Below, in pieces: positions 17,361 through 26,615 of a stretch of 64,000 nt of DNA. The translations under genes and the position numbers were made by a program. This DNA is from Streptomyces sp. B21-083 (lineage in GTDB: Bacteria > Actinomycetota > Actinomycetes > Streptomycetales > Streptomycetaceae): positions 186,001 through 250,000 of the forward strand of contig NZ_JARUND010000001.1 of NCBI RefSeq assembly GCF_036898825.1, written 5' to 3'. The notes beneath the pieces were generated by a model. That model was not told the origin of the DNA, searched no databases, and was given only the letters and a program-made list of their open reading frames with translations. Every line of letters starts with the position of its first letter. The first letter of the stretch is position 1.

Positions 17361-18266
17361 ATGGACTCCGTGACCACCGAACTGACCGTGCTCAAGCGGG
17401 ACATGACCGTGAGCCAGGACGACACGATACGGATGCTGCTCGAGCAGTCCAAGCGCACCGGCCGTGCCGTCCTCCTCCGGCGTGCCTTCGTCCAGGATGC
17501 CGATCCCGGCCTCCGCCTGGTCACGCGGCCCGGCCCGTTCTCCAAGATGCTGCGCAGTAACGAGCGGCTGGACCTGTTCCTCCTGATCCACTGCGTCACC
17601 ACGCGCGCCGACTGGGGCGTCACTCACCGGTCCGAGACCTGGGGACGCGCCGCGGGGATCTCCTTCGCCACCAACGGCACGGCGAGCGCCGCGGTCTCCC
17701 GGCACCTGAAGAAGCTCAAGGAACTGAAGTTGATCAGCACCGAGTCGGACGGCCGGATGACGAAGATCACCAAGTTGCTCGAGGACGGCTCCGGCGACCC
17801 GTACACGCTGCCGTCGGGCGACAAGGAAGGCTCCCGCAAGAGCACCTACTTCAAGGTGCCCTTCTCGTACTGGGAGCAGCACTACTACCGGAAGCTGTCG
17901 ATGCCGGCGAAGACGATGCTGCTCATCCTCATGAGCCAGCGCAGGACATCCTTCGACCTGCACACGGCCAGGGAGTACGCGCTCTGGTACGGGGTCTCCC
18001 CGTCCACGGTCGGGCGCGGCATCGAGGAGCTGAAGAAGAAGCGCCTGCTGTACGAGTTCCTTTCCGAGCAGCAGTTGGACGGCTCCTCCATCCTCGGACA
18101 GAGCACGCAGATCCGCTGGGCTCTCGCCGCGCCGTTCGACCTGAACGTCACCAAGACGGAGCGCGAGGCGGCAGAGGCCGCCTGGACTCCCGAGGGCGCC
18201 GCCCTCACCGCGCTGCGGATAGGCGCCCGTATCCCCGCGCTCTCGGGGGCCACGATTCCGCGATGA
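17361..18266 (+). CDS. winged-helix DNA-binding protein, possible replication initiator
   Basis: 301 residues from ATG 17361 (CGGGGA just upstream); an in-frame ATG at 17199 gives an N-terminus of unlikely composition. Two winged-helix-like parts can be seen: one around SAAVSRHLKKLKELKLIS, the second around GVSPSTVGRGIEELKKKRL. This two-domain plan is common to plasmid Rep proteins and some actinobacterial regulators. An origin was not identified, so a Rep role is inference only. It is followed after 166 bp by a small gene in the same direction. Confidence 0.6.
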   Translation: MDSVTTELTVLKRDMTVSQDDTIRMLLEQSKRTGRAVLLRRAFVQDADPGLRLVTRPGPFSKMLRSNERLDLFLLIHCVTTRADWGVTHRSETWGRAAGISFATNGTASAAVSRHLKKLKELKLISTESDGRMTKITKLLEDGSGDPYTLPSGDKEGSRKSTYFKVPFSYWEQHYYRKLSMPAKTMLLILMSQRRTSFDLHTAREYALWYGVSPSTVGRGIEELKKKRLLYEFLSEQQLDGSSILGQSTQIRWALAAPFDLNVTKTEREAAEAAWTPEGAALTALRIGARIPALSGATIPR

Positions 18267-18432
18267 GCACCGCCGGGGCGCTACGGCCCCCAGCCCCACG
18301 ACTCCCGGCCCGGCACACACGGGCCGGGCGCGGCGCAGGCCGCCGCCCCGAAACGGGCGACGGCCCCCTGTTCCAGCAGGGAGCCGCCTGGTGAACAAAC
18401 CGACAGTCACTCCCCAAGGAGGCACCACCAGC

Positions 18433-18675
18433 ATGTCCAACGAGCCTAAGGGCCCCGACCAGCCGGCGTCGACCCGGCATCACCAGGGCAGCAGCACGCT
18501 GCACCCCCTCGGATCCCGGATCCGGGCCCGGCTGGGGCAGATGCTGGACGGCGGTCGCCGCCGTCGCCTGCGCGCCCTCGCCCGTACGACGGGCCACGGC
18601 ATCCTCCGCGGCTCCGCCGGCGCCCTGGGCGCGAGCGGAACCACGTGGATCATCTGGTGGATCCAGCAGCGCTGA
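18433..18675 (+). CDS. small basic protein with hydrophobic C-terminus
   Basis: 80 residues from ATG 18433, preceded by a strong AAGGAGG ten bases upstream. The centre is Arg-rich (DGGRRRRLRALART) and the end is Gly/Ala/Trp-rich (TTWIIWWIQQR), possibly a membrane tail. Unknown function. Probably transcribed with the winged-helix gene and followed by a hairpin at 18709. Confidence 0.6.
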   Translation: MSNEPKGPDQPASTRHHQGSSTLHPLGSRIRARLGQMLDGGRRRRLRALARTTGHGILRGSAGALGASGTTWIIWWIQQR

Positions 18676-18708
18676 CCCAGCGCACCCGCTGATCCCACAT
18701 CCGCCGAC

Positions 18709-18742
18709 CTGGTGGTCCCGGTCCCAAGGCCGGGGCCACCAG
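18709..18742 (+). terminator. hairpin terminator
   Basis: 13-bp stem CTGGTGGTCCCGG pairing with CCGGGGCCACCAG (one G-T pair), 8-base loop, 33 bases after the stop of the small gene. It lies between convergent genes and may serve both strands. Confidence 0.6.
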
Positions 18743-18841
18743 CGGCTCCCTGTGCGGAACTCGACGCACTCGGCATGCCCTGGTAGCAGCAGTCGTCTCC
18801 TGGACACACTCACAAGCCGCCCAGACCGGTGGATGGGAGTC

Positions 18842-20914
18842 TCAGCGATCTTCGACGATGAAGCACGCCCGCTGGTAGAGCTCGTCGAACGTGATGATCT
18901 CGACGTCCTGGATCGATGTCCGGTACAGCTCGAAGGAGTTGATCTTCTGCGGGTTCACGTCGCCGTTGTGGGTGAACTCGCGCAGGCTCCCGATCACCAC
19001 GACCTGCCGGGGCCGGGTGGTGGACAGTTCGACGCCGGTGGGGGTGCCGTCGTCGTCATAGAGGCGGGTGAGGAACTCGTGGGAGATGAGCTGCTGGGCC
19101 TTGCTGGCGGTCTTCTGCACCTGCGCCACGCCGCCGCCCAGTTCTTTCGATGCCTGGTAGACACCCGTACGGTAGGGGGTCTTGGCGAGCAGCTCCGTGT
19201 CGTGGGTCTTGATCTCGCAGAAGAGCATGCTGCTGATCAGGCCCTTGGAACGCATGATGGCGTCGATGCGTTTCCCGGCTCCGCCGAAGATGTTGGCACC
19301 GGTGGTGATGCGTTCCAGTTTGCCGTCGTCGATGGATTCGCAGGCGATGAGGTTGAGCCCGTAGCCGAAGATCCACTGGTTCGCCTCGAAGAAGGCCTGC
19401 CAGACCGCCTCCGCCCCGCGCGTCGTTGCCAGGCTCTCCTCCTGCTGGAAGTAGTCCGTATCGGTCAGCAGCCGCTCGAACCTGCGGAGTTGCTCTCTGC
19501 GGTTGCTGATCAGCCGGATGTCCTCCTCGGTGAGCCCACCCCCGATCGCGGTCCTGACCGCACCGAGAACCATCGTCCGGTCCTGGCCGGTCAGCAGCTG
19601 GGCCAGCTGGTCCTGGTCCCCGGCCACGAGCTGGAGGGAGCCGCCGGGCGTGCTCAGCCCGGCGCAGCCCTGGAGGAAGTTGATGACCTTCCAGAAGTTC
19701 TCGTGGACATCCCCGGTGTCGACGAGCGCCTTGACGGGCCGGGTGACCCCGGTATCGGGCACCGTCTGCGGGGCGGGGACCTCGCCGGCCTTCTTCTTGT
19801 CCTTCTTCCACAGCTTGATCCTCGGCGTGAAGGTGTTGCCCTTCTTGATGATGGTGACGCTGCACAGCGTGGCCACCTGGGGCCGGTCGTCGAGGACGAA
19901 GTCGGTGACCACCCGGTGTGCGCGGGTGTCGTAGAGGTAGTGGAACCCGCTGCTGTCCTGCGAGGCGCGGATCTCCAGGTCGGCGAAGTCCCCGCGGGTG
20001 ACGTCGAACTCGGTGGTGGAGAAGGGGAGGCGGAAACCGCGAACGACGGGAGTGGCGGGTGCGATGGCCTGGGCCCGCCAGTCCGGCGGGATGTTGGGCA
20101 GCGGCCGGGCATCGCCTTCGACCACGAGGCCCTGGACGTCGGTGCGTCCGAGCTGACTGAGCAGGGGCTCCAGCGTCCGCCAGATCACCTCCTTCGTCTC
20201 CGAGGCGCAGGTGGGCTGGAGGTCACGCTCCACGGTCAGGACCGCCGCGTAGGTGTCATCCGTCCAATTGTCACCAGGAATGGGGTGGAAGATACCGCCG
20301 TCGCGGCGCAGGGTCAGGACAGCTGTGCGCAGCAGGTCGCGTGCTCTCTCCTCACCGGCGCAGTCCAGGAGGCTGTAGGTCTGCCCGAGGACCAGGTCGA
20401 GCTTGCCCGTGTCGTCGTCGTTCAGCGGCAGCGGGATCAACGGGCCCGTGGGCGGCAGCCGGACCGGCGTGTAGATCGGGCGGCCGGAGAGGAAGTCGTA
20501 GGGGCGCAGGCCCCATCCGTCCGGCGCCAGCAGCCGGTTCAGCTCCACAACCTGCTTCAACGCCGCCTCGACGTCGGCCGCGACCTCGGGATGGACGATT
20601 CGTGCCAGGAAGGCGAGCAGCACCTCGTCCGGTCCGTCGGAGAGCTCCAGCCGAGCGTCCTCGAAGATCCAGTCGTCGGGCAGGTCGTCTTCGTTGTTGA
20701 ACCGGTGCTGCTGGATGTCGGCGCGGACAGTCGGGAGCCGGCTGTTCTCGGACGTAGGCAGGTCCAGGTCGTAGAGGCCCTCCAGGAACGTGACCTCGTC
20801 CAGTTTCCCCCACCAAGGGCTCGATATCCCGCGCAGGTAGTTGAAGATGTCGTGCCGCGTCACCGAAGTGATCGATGGCTGCGCGTGTACCGGGGCGGGG
20901 CCGCTGGACGTCAT
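18842..20914 (-). CDS. AbiJ_NTD3 - Shedu (DUF4263) nuclease, anti-phage type
   Basis: 690 residues from ATG 20914; the frame is open to 21253 but the upstream residues look random. N-terminus: SITSVTRHDIFNYLRGISSP, WWGKLDEVTFLEGLYDL and DDWIFEDARLEL match the AbiJ_NTD3 domain of abortive-infection proteins. The middle (about 180-480) is unassigned. The C-terminus (about 520-690) is the Shedu/SduA domain: VWQAFFEANQWIFGYGL, then KRIDAIMRS and LFCEIKTHDTELL giving the D...ExK catalytic set, then RPRQVVVIGS and FELYRTSIQDVEIITFDEL. Shedu proteins are known anti-phage nucleases. It lies 206 bp downstream of the gene at 21121 in the same direction. Confidence 0.87.
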   Translation of the reverse strand: MTSSGPAPVHAQPSITSVTRHDIFNYLRGISSPWWGKLDEVTFLEGLYDLDLPTSENSRLPTVRADIQQHRFNNEDDLPDDWIFEDARLELSDGPDEVLLAFLARIVHPEVAADVEAALKQVVELNRLLAPDGWGLRPYDFLSGRPIYTPVRLPPTGPLIPLPLNDDDTGKLDLVLGQTYSLLDCAGEERARDLLRTAVLTLRRDGGIFHPIPGDNWTDDTYAAVLTVERDLQPTCASETKEVIWRTLEPLLSQLGRTDVQGLVVEGDARPLPNIPPDWRAQAIAPATPVVRGFRLPFSTTEFDVTRGDFADLEIRASQDSSGFHYLYDTRAHRVVTDFVLDDRPQVATLCSVTIIKKGNTFTPRIKLWKKDKKKAGEVPAPQTVPDTGVTRPVKALVDTGDVHENFWKVINFLQGCAGLSTPGGSLQLVAGDQDQLAQLLTGQDRTMVLGAVRTAIGGGLTEEDIRLISNRREQLRRFERLLTDTDYFQQEESLATTRGAEAVWQAFFEANQWIFGYGLNLIACESIDDGKLERITTGANIFGGAGKRIDAIMRSKGLISSMLFCEIKTHDTELLAKTPYRTGVYQASKELGGGVAQVQKTASKAQQLISHEFLTRLYDDDGTPTGVELSTTRPRQVVVIGSLREFTHNGDVNPQKINSFELYRTSIQDVEIITFDELYQRACFIVEDR

Positions 20915-21120
20915 GGGTCCAGGATGAAGGGCAAGGCGGCTACGTACCGGCCGATCGAGATTTTCCCATCCCACATGAGACATCAGGCAGAGTGCCGCAG
21001 CAGGGCCGCTGGACGACCTCGAGTTCGCGTTGGGCCGCGCATCCGCCTCAGACGGTGCGTAGCCGGGAACAAGCAGTGGGGCCGGGCAGGGTGATCCTTT
21101 CCGGCCCCACTGCCGTCGGG

Positions 21121-22221
21121 TCAGCCGAAGTCGAGTGTCTCCTGTGCGAAGTCGGCCGGGGCCGGGCTGGGCAGGGGCGGCGGTGCGCCGTCCTGGCGGG
21201 CGACCTGCCAGCGCTCGGACAGCTCGTCCTTCCATCCCTTGGGCGGGGGCCACGCGACGCCCCAGGCGGCGAGCTGGTCACGCTTCCAGCCGCCGCCGGG
21301 CGTCCGGGCAGCTTCAACTTCTTCAGGTGAGGGGAGTTGCGTCATGAAGGGTGAACGCTCTGCGCGCAGAAGTTGTCCCGCGATGGAGTGTTGGAAAACC
21401 GACAGGTCGGTTGTCTGGCTCAGAGGGAGCCACCCCTCGGGCATTGGGGAGTTCGCGAGCGAGGGAGCTTCCGCACCGACGGGGGCGTAATACATCTCGG
21501 CGGGCTCTTCCCAAACAGTCGACTTCAGAGCGACCTGCTCACCAAAGACCTCCTGTCGTAGTTCCAGCAGACCAGCCTCATTCAGGGCGCGGATGTAGTT
21601 CAGGAGCTCAATCGTGCCGACCATGACCCAGGCCACCAACGGCACAGCAGCGCGAAACCGGTCACGCAACCCGAAGGCATCACCTTCCTGGCGCCGCTCT
21701 GGATCGTGATGCACCACGTCTCCGTATATCCAGGCCATGGCCAGCCCGTGAGCATCAAGATCGCGGTCCTCGCCTGTGACCGTGTCGGAAACCATGATCC
21801 AATACCCGGATTGTTCTGGTGTGGAAGGGTTTACCCGGGTCCGCCATTCAGTGCGCGCAGCCCGTATCCACTCCGCATCTTGTGGCGCTGCTCGACAGAT
21901 GTAGCCCAAGGCTGACAGCGCCTTCATATGGAAGCAGTCTTCCTGTTCCAGCAGGATCGGCCTGAGTCGCGCGGCGGCGGACTCAACCACTTCCTCGGCT
22001 GGAAGCTCATACCGGATCCTGGCTTCGCCGTTGTGGAAGCGTACGTTGATCTTCATGCGTGTCAACTCCACGAGCGCATCCCAATCGGAAGCGAGCGAGT
22101 GCTCCTCTACCCGACGGGCCCTCACCACGTATGCCTCCAGCCAACGCTGGTGCTTCTCGTCAAGCGTCTCTACCTGACCGCGTCCCACGCCTCCCCCTCG
22201 CGTCAAAATCCCCTCCAGCAT
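21121..22221 (-). CDS. hypothetical protein between YaaC-like and Shedu genes
   Basis: 366 residues from ATG 22221 (GGAAGG seven bases upstream); a frame extension to 22251 has no ribosome-binding site. The N-terminal half is Arg/Glu-rich and helical (KHQRWLEAYVVRARRVEEHS), the middle has VPLVAWVMVGTIELLNYI, a hydrophobic helix, and the last 60 residues are Pro-rich with WKRDQLAAWGVAWPPPKGW. No family recognised and no nuclease motif seen. Same strand as YaaC-like and Shedu genes, with gaps of about 107 and 206 bp, so co-transcription is possible. Confidence 0.7.
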   Translation of the reverse strand: MLEGILTRGGGVGRGQVETLDEKHQRWLEAYVVRARRVEEHSLASDWDALVELTRMKINVRFHNGEARIRYELPAEEVVESAAARLRPILLEQEDCFHMKALSALGYICRAAPQDAEWIRAARTEWRTRVNPSTPEQSGYWIMVSDTVTGEDRDLDAHGLAMAWIYGDVVHHDPERRQEGDAFGLRDRFRAAVPLVAWVMVGTIELLNYIRALNEAGLLELRQEVFGEQVALKSTVWEEPAEMYYAPVGAEAPSLANSPMPEGWLPLSQTTDLSVFQHSIAGQLLRAERSPFMTQLPSPEEVEAARTPGGGWKRDQLAAWGVAWPPPKGWKDELSERWQVARQDGAPPPLPSPAPADFAQETLDFG

Positions 22222-22327
22222 GACGCGGCCTTCCCATACACATCCATCCAATTCGCCGGGATGAGCGGCGTATCTGCCCCCGCTCGACTGCCTTTCGGAC
22301 GTCGAACGGCGCTGAGCCGTCCCTGGA

Positions 22328-23383
22328 TCAGGTGCTCACCTCGGTGATGGCGTCCGCGATCAGGACGGGCAGGTGGTTGATGGCGCGTTCCAGGAGCCGC
22401 TCGATCGGGACCGCGTACTTGCTGGTGTCGACGCTGATGAGCGTGCCCCAGACCGCGGGCTGGTAGCGGGAAAGCATGGACAGCGCGTACAGCACCGCCC
22501 ACCAGGCCATCAGGGGGTGCAGCTCCCGCTTCATCGAGCCCAGGACGGGCAGGAAGTACCGGCTCCCGGCGTAGCTGCGGGTCAGGGTCCGCAAGTGAGC
22601 CAGCCGTTCGGCTCCGGTCGCCATTCCGTCGAATCCGGTGCCCACGCCCTCGGGCATGAGCCAGTTCATCCTGAGTTCGCCGCCGCCGTGCTGGTAGCGG
22701 GTGTAGTCCGGAGGCGCCTCCGGACCGAGGCTGAGGGCGCGGGTGGTCACGTAGCTCTCATGCTGGGCGACGGCCGGGTACGAGGCCAGGAAGTCGGCCA
22801 GCGCCTCGCGGGTGCCGGCGTCGATGACCCGGTCGGGGAGATCGCACACGGGGACGCTCAGCAGGGAGTGCTCGTGCGTGCCGACGCCGACGTCATCCCC
22901 GACCGTGTACAGCGGGGTGAACCGGTCCCTGGTGGTGAGGGGGTAGCGGAGGTTCGGCGGCAGCAGATCCCATACGTCTTCCAGGCGCAGCGGGTCCATC
23001 TCCCACACGGGTGAGTCGAGGACCTCGCTGACCTTCACGAAACTGCCCTGGGTGCCGGACGGATCGGTGCGGATCTCAATGTCGGGGAAGGGCAGGTGGA
23101 ACCCCGTGGTCTTGATCCCGTGGGTCTCCAGGCGCCAGTCCTCGCCCTTGAGTGACCAGGCGGCGGCCGTGATGGCGCGTCCGGCCTGGCTGAGGCCGTA
23201 GAAGGCCAGGACCGGGCTCGTGGCAGGGCCCACGACGGAAGCGGCGTGGAACAGTTGCTGAGCCTGCTCCAGGGCTGCCGAGTACGTCTTGCGGCGGGAG
23301 CCGGTGTCGGCTCTCGCCGGTGGATCGGAGCGGCTGGCCCTTAGCCGCTCCCACGCCTCATCGGCGTCGAGATCGCTGTGCAT
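22328..23383 (-). CDS. YaaC-like protein
   Basis: 351 residues from ATG 23383; the frame extends to 23569 but the upstream residues are not protein-like. FYGLSQAGRAITAA and, near the end, LHPLMAWWAVLYALSMLSRY followed by IERLLERAINHLPVLIAD are hallmarks of the YaaC-like family, whose biochemical role is unknown. It is the first gene of a minus-strand group leading to the Shedu nuclease and is divergent from the OLD nuclease gene with a 270-bp shared promoter region. Context suggests a conflict-related role. Confidence 0.75.
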   Translation of the reverse strand: MHSDLDADEAWERLRASRSDPPARADTGSRRKTYSAALEQAQQLFHAASVVGPATSPVLAFYGLSQAGRAITAAAWSLKGEDWRLETHGIKTTGFHLPFPDIEIRTDPSGTQGSFVKVSEVLDSPVWEMDPLRLEDVWDLLPPNLRYPLTTRDRFTPLYTVGDDVGVGTHEHSLLSVPVCDLPDRVIDAGTREALADFLASYPAVAQHESYVTTRALSLGPEAPPDYTRYQHGGGELRMNWLMPEGVGTGFDGMATGAERLAHLRTLTRSYAGSRYFLPVLGSMKRELHPLMAWWAVLYALSMLSRYQPAVWGTLISVDTSKYAVPIERLLERAINHLPVLIADAITEVST

Positions 23384-23652
23384 GACCGGGACGCTACCCG
23401 CTGCCGAGTTGACCGCGCGGGTGATTTTTCCTCTCACGTACGCGAGCGCTTTCGCGGTACACCGGCTCATCCCCTGCGTGCTGCTGGCCAACCTGACGAC
23501 GAACCCGGAGCCCGGCCTTGGAGCACCTTCGCCACAGGAAGCATCTGCAAGTTGAACCCACGCCCTCAACCATCAAACGAGCCGCTACCTGCGGCGCTAG
23601 GGTTCAGCCACGGCTGCGGCGCTCGCGCATCCGAAGGCACGGCAGGAGCACG

Positions 23653-25374
23653 ATGTCCATCTCCTTCTCCGTCTCGACCATCACACTGACCGACGGCACC
23701 ACCATCAGCCCGCCCGCCAGCGGCATGACTGTGTTCATCGGACCGAACAACAGCGGCAAGTCCCTGCTACTCCGGGAGCTTTCTCCCCGAATCACCACGC
23801 CGACCACTGGCGACTGGAAGTGGGTGTCCGCGGTCGACTCGACCAGTGTTGGCAGCGGTGCAGAGTTTCTAAGCTGGGTCGCGGAGCGGGGCCACAGGAC
23901 CTACCTCCCGAATGCGCAGCACGCGCGACCAACGTTGCGGGGAGGTCCGCGGGCGGACAGCGCAGTACAAGCGGACAGCGCCGCAATCTGGTGGGAGATG
24001 GGACAGTTCCAGGATCTCCGCAGCATGCTCGTGACGGAGCAGTGGACTCACGAGCGCCTTAGCGTGCTCGCGACAGCAACCAACTGGGACCATGCTGAGC
24101 CTGCCGGGACCCCCGTGCAGTACCTGTACGAGGACCCGGAGCTTAAGAAGGAGTTGTCCCAGTACACGGTGGAGGCCTTCGGGGAGCCACTCGCTGTGGA
24201 CTGGACCAGCCCGACGATCGTGTTGCGTGTCGGAAGCACCGGCATGGACGACGGCACTCCGCCTACGCCCGACCTCGTCCGGGCGTACCGCGGGCTGCCG
24301 ACGCTCACGGAACAGGGAGACGGCTTCAAGGCGTTTGTGCAGATCCTGCTGCATACGGTGCTCCGGCCTGCACCGGTCATCCTGATCGACGAACCGGAAG
24401 CGTTCCTTCACCCGCCTCAAGCTCGCCTTCTTGGGCGGAAGCTGGCGCAGATGTCGGGGCAGACTCAAGTCTTCGTCGCGACGCACAGCGCCGATTTCCT
24501 GGCCGGCGTGCTGGACGCTCAGGACGCTCGCCCGCTTGCTCTGGTCCGGCTCGACCGGTCCTCCGGCAATCCGCGCGCGTGCCAGCTGGAACCTGACGCC
24601 GTCTCCGATCTGCTGTGCACACCGCTGCTGCGCTACTCCAACATGCTGTCCGGCCTCTTCTATGACCGGGTCGTGCTCTGCGAGGCCGAGGGCGACTGCC
24701 AGTTCTACGCCGCGACCTTCGATGTCACCCGCGACACTTCAGCACCCCACGAGAACACGATCTTTCTCCACACCAGCGGCAAGGACCGTCTCGCCGATAC
24801 GGCCCGAAGGCTCCGCACCTTCGGGATCCCTACAGCCGTCATCGCCGACTTCGATCTCCTCAACGACTACACGACCGTCCGCAACGCCATGACCGCGCTG
24901 GGCGGCACAGTTCGCGACATGAGCGCCGACATCAAAACACTCAACGACCACGCCAACGCCGAACGCAACGTCCCCACCGTGGCCAGCTTCCGTAAGCAGA
25001 TGGAACAGGTACTGACCGGCCGCGGGAACAGACAGCTCACCGACTCGATGATCGAGACGATGGGCGATCTCCTCAAAGGCTCGTCCGGCTGGGGTGCCCT
25101 GAAGAAGAGCGGGCTCAAGGCGCTCAACGGCGACGTGTACGCCGCCGCCGAGCGCCTGCTGAAAAACACCGCGGCGCACGGACTCTTCGTCGTCCCCTGC
25201 GGCGAACTTGAACAGTGGGTACGCAACATTCCGTCGAAGAACAAGGCCCGATGGCTCGACGGAGTCTTCAACGGGACAGACCGCTGGTACCAGAACCCAA
25301 CCAACGAACTGCAGGACTTCTGCCAGCAGATCCGCTCCTACCTCAACCCCCAGCACACCGCCGACCAGCCGTAG
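23653..25374 (+). CDS. OLD-family ATP-dependent nuclease (AAA ATPase plus TOPRIM)
   Basis: 573 residues from ATG 23653, with AGGAG five bases upstream. ATPase part: Walker A GPNNSGKS (30-37), ABC-type GDGFKAFVQILLHTVL, Walker B VILIDEPEAFLHPPQ and the H-loop VFVATHSADFL. TOPRIM part: LCEAEGDCQFY (Glu) and VIADFDLLND (DxD), the metal-binding set of OLD nucleases. OLD proteins are DNA nucleases used against phages, including GajA of Gabija. No UvrD-like GajB gene follows, so this looks like a stand-alone class 1 OLD. Divergent from the YaaC-Shedu group. Confidence 0.88.
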   Translation: MSISFSVSTITLTDGTTISPPASGMTVFIGPNNSGKSLLLRELSPRITTPTTGDWKWVSAVDSTSVGSGAEFLSWVAERGHRTYLPNAQHARPTLRGGPRADSAVQADSAAIWWEMGQFQDLRSMLVTEQWTHERLSVLATATNWDHAEPAGTPVQYLYEDPELKKELSQYTVEAFGEPLAVDWTSPTIVLRVGSTGMDDGTPPTPDLVRAYRGLPTLTEQGDGFKAFVQILLHTVLRPAPVILIDEPEAFLHPPQARLLGRKLAQMSGQTQVFVATHSADFLAGVLDAQDARPLALVRLDRSSGNPRACQLEPDAVSDLLCTPLLRYSNMLSGLFYDRVVLCEAEGDCQFYAATFDVTRDTSAPHENTIFLHTSGKDRLADTARRLRTFGIPTAVIADFDLLNDYTTVRNAMTALGGTVRDMSADIKTLNDHANAERNVPTVASFRKQMEQVLTGRGNRQLTDSMIETMGDLLKGSSGWGALKKSGLKALNGDVYAAAERLLKNTAAHGLFVVPCGELEQWVRNIPSKNKARWLDGVFNGTDRWYQNPTNELQDFCQQIRSYLNPQHTADQP

Positions 25375-25431
25375 TCCCAGACTGACCGCTGACAGACCGG
25401 CGGCCACCGATCGGCCACCGCGCGCTGTTCC

Positions 25432-25560
25432 TCACCTCAGCGGCCGCGTCATCCGGGCGGCCACCAACTCGTCTTCGAGCTCTGCGATCCGGTCGAGGTC
25501 GGAGTCGGGGTCCGCCTGCGCGGCAGCAAGGATGTCGAGTTGGCTGGCAGTGTCGTTCAC
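25432..25560 (-). CDS. short coupled ORF, 42 residues
   Basis: Starts at GTG 25560, whose bases overlap the stop of the upstream gene (GTGA), so it would be translated by coupling. The product is acidic and helical (LDILAAAQADPDSDLDR, then AELEDELVAARMTRPLR). Unknown. It is included because of the exact overlap and natural composition. Confidence 0.5.
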   Translation of the reverse strand: MNDTASQLDILAAAQADPDSDLDRIAELEDELVAARMTRPLR

Positions 25561-26102
25561 AGGGCAGTCCTCCAGCGGGGCGCGTCGCAGTCGGGCCGAT
25601 CCGGGCTGGCGAAGTGGAACGGCACACCGAGCTGCTCGGCCAGGGCACGACCAACAGTCCGGGCTTCCTGCGCTTCGGGCCATGGCGGGACCGTGCCGTT
25701 GAACAGCCGCAGGTCACCGCCGTGCCGGATGATGGCGACCCGGTGCTCGGCAGCCGGGTGATCGGTGAGCGCCAACAGGTCCACGCACCAGCCATCGGTG
25801 TCACCGTCCCACAGCGCCTCGATGGCCACCGTCTGGCCGGGCAAGGTCTTGACCTTCTCCATGAGCGTCACCGGATTCAGCGGCGGGGTCGGATATCGCT
25901 CGAACCGTCGGCCCAGCTCCTGGTAGCGCTCTGCCACCATATCGAGCGTTTCATACAGGTACGGCCTGGATTCGTCCGGGAAGGCCTCGCGTACGCGGGC
26001 GACTGCCGCAAGCCGGTGGTCCTCGTGGATCAGACCGTCCACAGCGGAGCGCTCGGCGGCCGACAGCATGGCCCACATCGGGGAGTCCATGACCGTATTC
26101 AA
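25557..26102 (-). CDS. hypothetical protein, 181 residues
   Basis: Starts MNTVMDSPMWAMLSAAERSA. The N-terminal half is helical (LIHEDHRLAAVARVREAF), and the C-terminal half has a beta-rich segment (WCVDLLALTDHPAAEHRVA, then GDLRLFNGTVPPWPEA). The residues suggest a compact soluble protein. No family recognised. Its stop overlaps the 42-residue ORF. It is convergent with the OLD gene. Confidence 0.7.
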   Translation of the reverse strand: MNTVMDSPMWAMLSAAERSAVDGLIHEDHRLAAVARVREAFPDESRPYLYETLDMVAERYQELGRRFERYPTPPLNPVTLMEKVKTLPGQTVAIEALWDGDTDGWCVDLLALTDHPAAEHRVAIIRHGGDLRLFNGTVPPWPEAQEARTVGRALAEQLGVPFHFASPDRPDCDAPRWRTAL

Positions 26103-26178
26103 GCCGTCCCGTCTACGCGCCCCCGACTCGGGTCGTCATAGCCGAGACTGGGGAAGAGGCATTGTTGGGACCTTGCGC

Positions 26179-26319
26179 TATTCCTTGGAGTCGGTGCTCT
26201 CGCAGGCTGCGAGGCAGTCCGCCCCGTCGTCCTGCACGAACCGGGCCCAGCGGTGGGCGGTGCTGGCGGCGAGGCCGAACAGGCCGCTGACCACGATCGG
26301 CGGGAACGTCACACCTCAC
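26179..26319 (-). pseudogene. C-terminal remnant resembling an integrase tail
   Basis: The minus strand reads FPPIVVSGLFGLAASTAHRW, then ARFVQDDGADCLAAC, to a stop at 26179. The helix pair GLAASTAHRWARF is typical of the C-terminal ends of large actinobacterial integrase-like proteins. No start or catalytic part is present. Low certainty because it is short. Confidence 0.35.
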
Positions 26320-26330
26320 GTGCCACAGGC

Positions 26331-26615
26331 TCAGCTTGGTGCTTCAGCGCCGCCACCGTGGCGTACTCGTTCCAGGGTCTGTTCGTGCAAAGCGGCGAGG
26401 CTCTGTGGTGGAGCCGGGAGGGGGCTGCCGGTGAGGGTGTACCACTCGTCTGCGTCCGTGTACTGGACGGCGAGGTGGGCGCGTCCGTCGGCAAGGAGCC
26501 GGGTGGCGATGGTGAGGTCGCCGGTGATGACGCCGACCTCGTCCGTCATCGCGCCACCGGGACCGGCCTTCACCTCGCTGACGATCTGCTCCGGCTGCGG
26601 GGGATGTGCGTTCAT
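26331..26615 (-). CDS. small hypothetical protein, 94 residues
   Basis: ATG 26615 overlaps by one base the TGA of the HNH remnant. A beta-rich core (GVITGDLTIATRLLADGRAH, then LAVQYTDADEWYTLTG) is followed by a helix (LAALHEQTLERVRHGG). It looks like a complete small domain. No family recognised. The overlap suggests it was translated with the HNH gene before that gene lost its 5' part. Confidence 0.6.
   Translation of the reverse strand: MNAHPPQPEQIVSEVKAGPGGAMTDEVGVITGDLTIATRLLADGRAHLAVQYTDADEWYTLTGSPLPAPPQSLAALHEQTLERVRHGGGAEAPS

Noticed and set aside
18752..21094. 780-residue plus-strand open frame
   Set aside because: Exact antisense of the Shedu gene; typical long shadow frame in GC-rich DNA.
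24361..25374. Gabija (GajAB) system
   Set aside because: The OLD protein fits GajA, but the downstream genes are small minus-strand ORFs with no UvrD-like helicase motifs.
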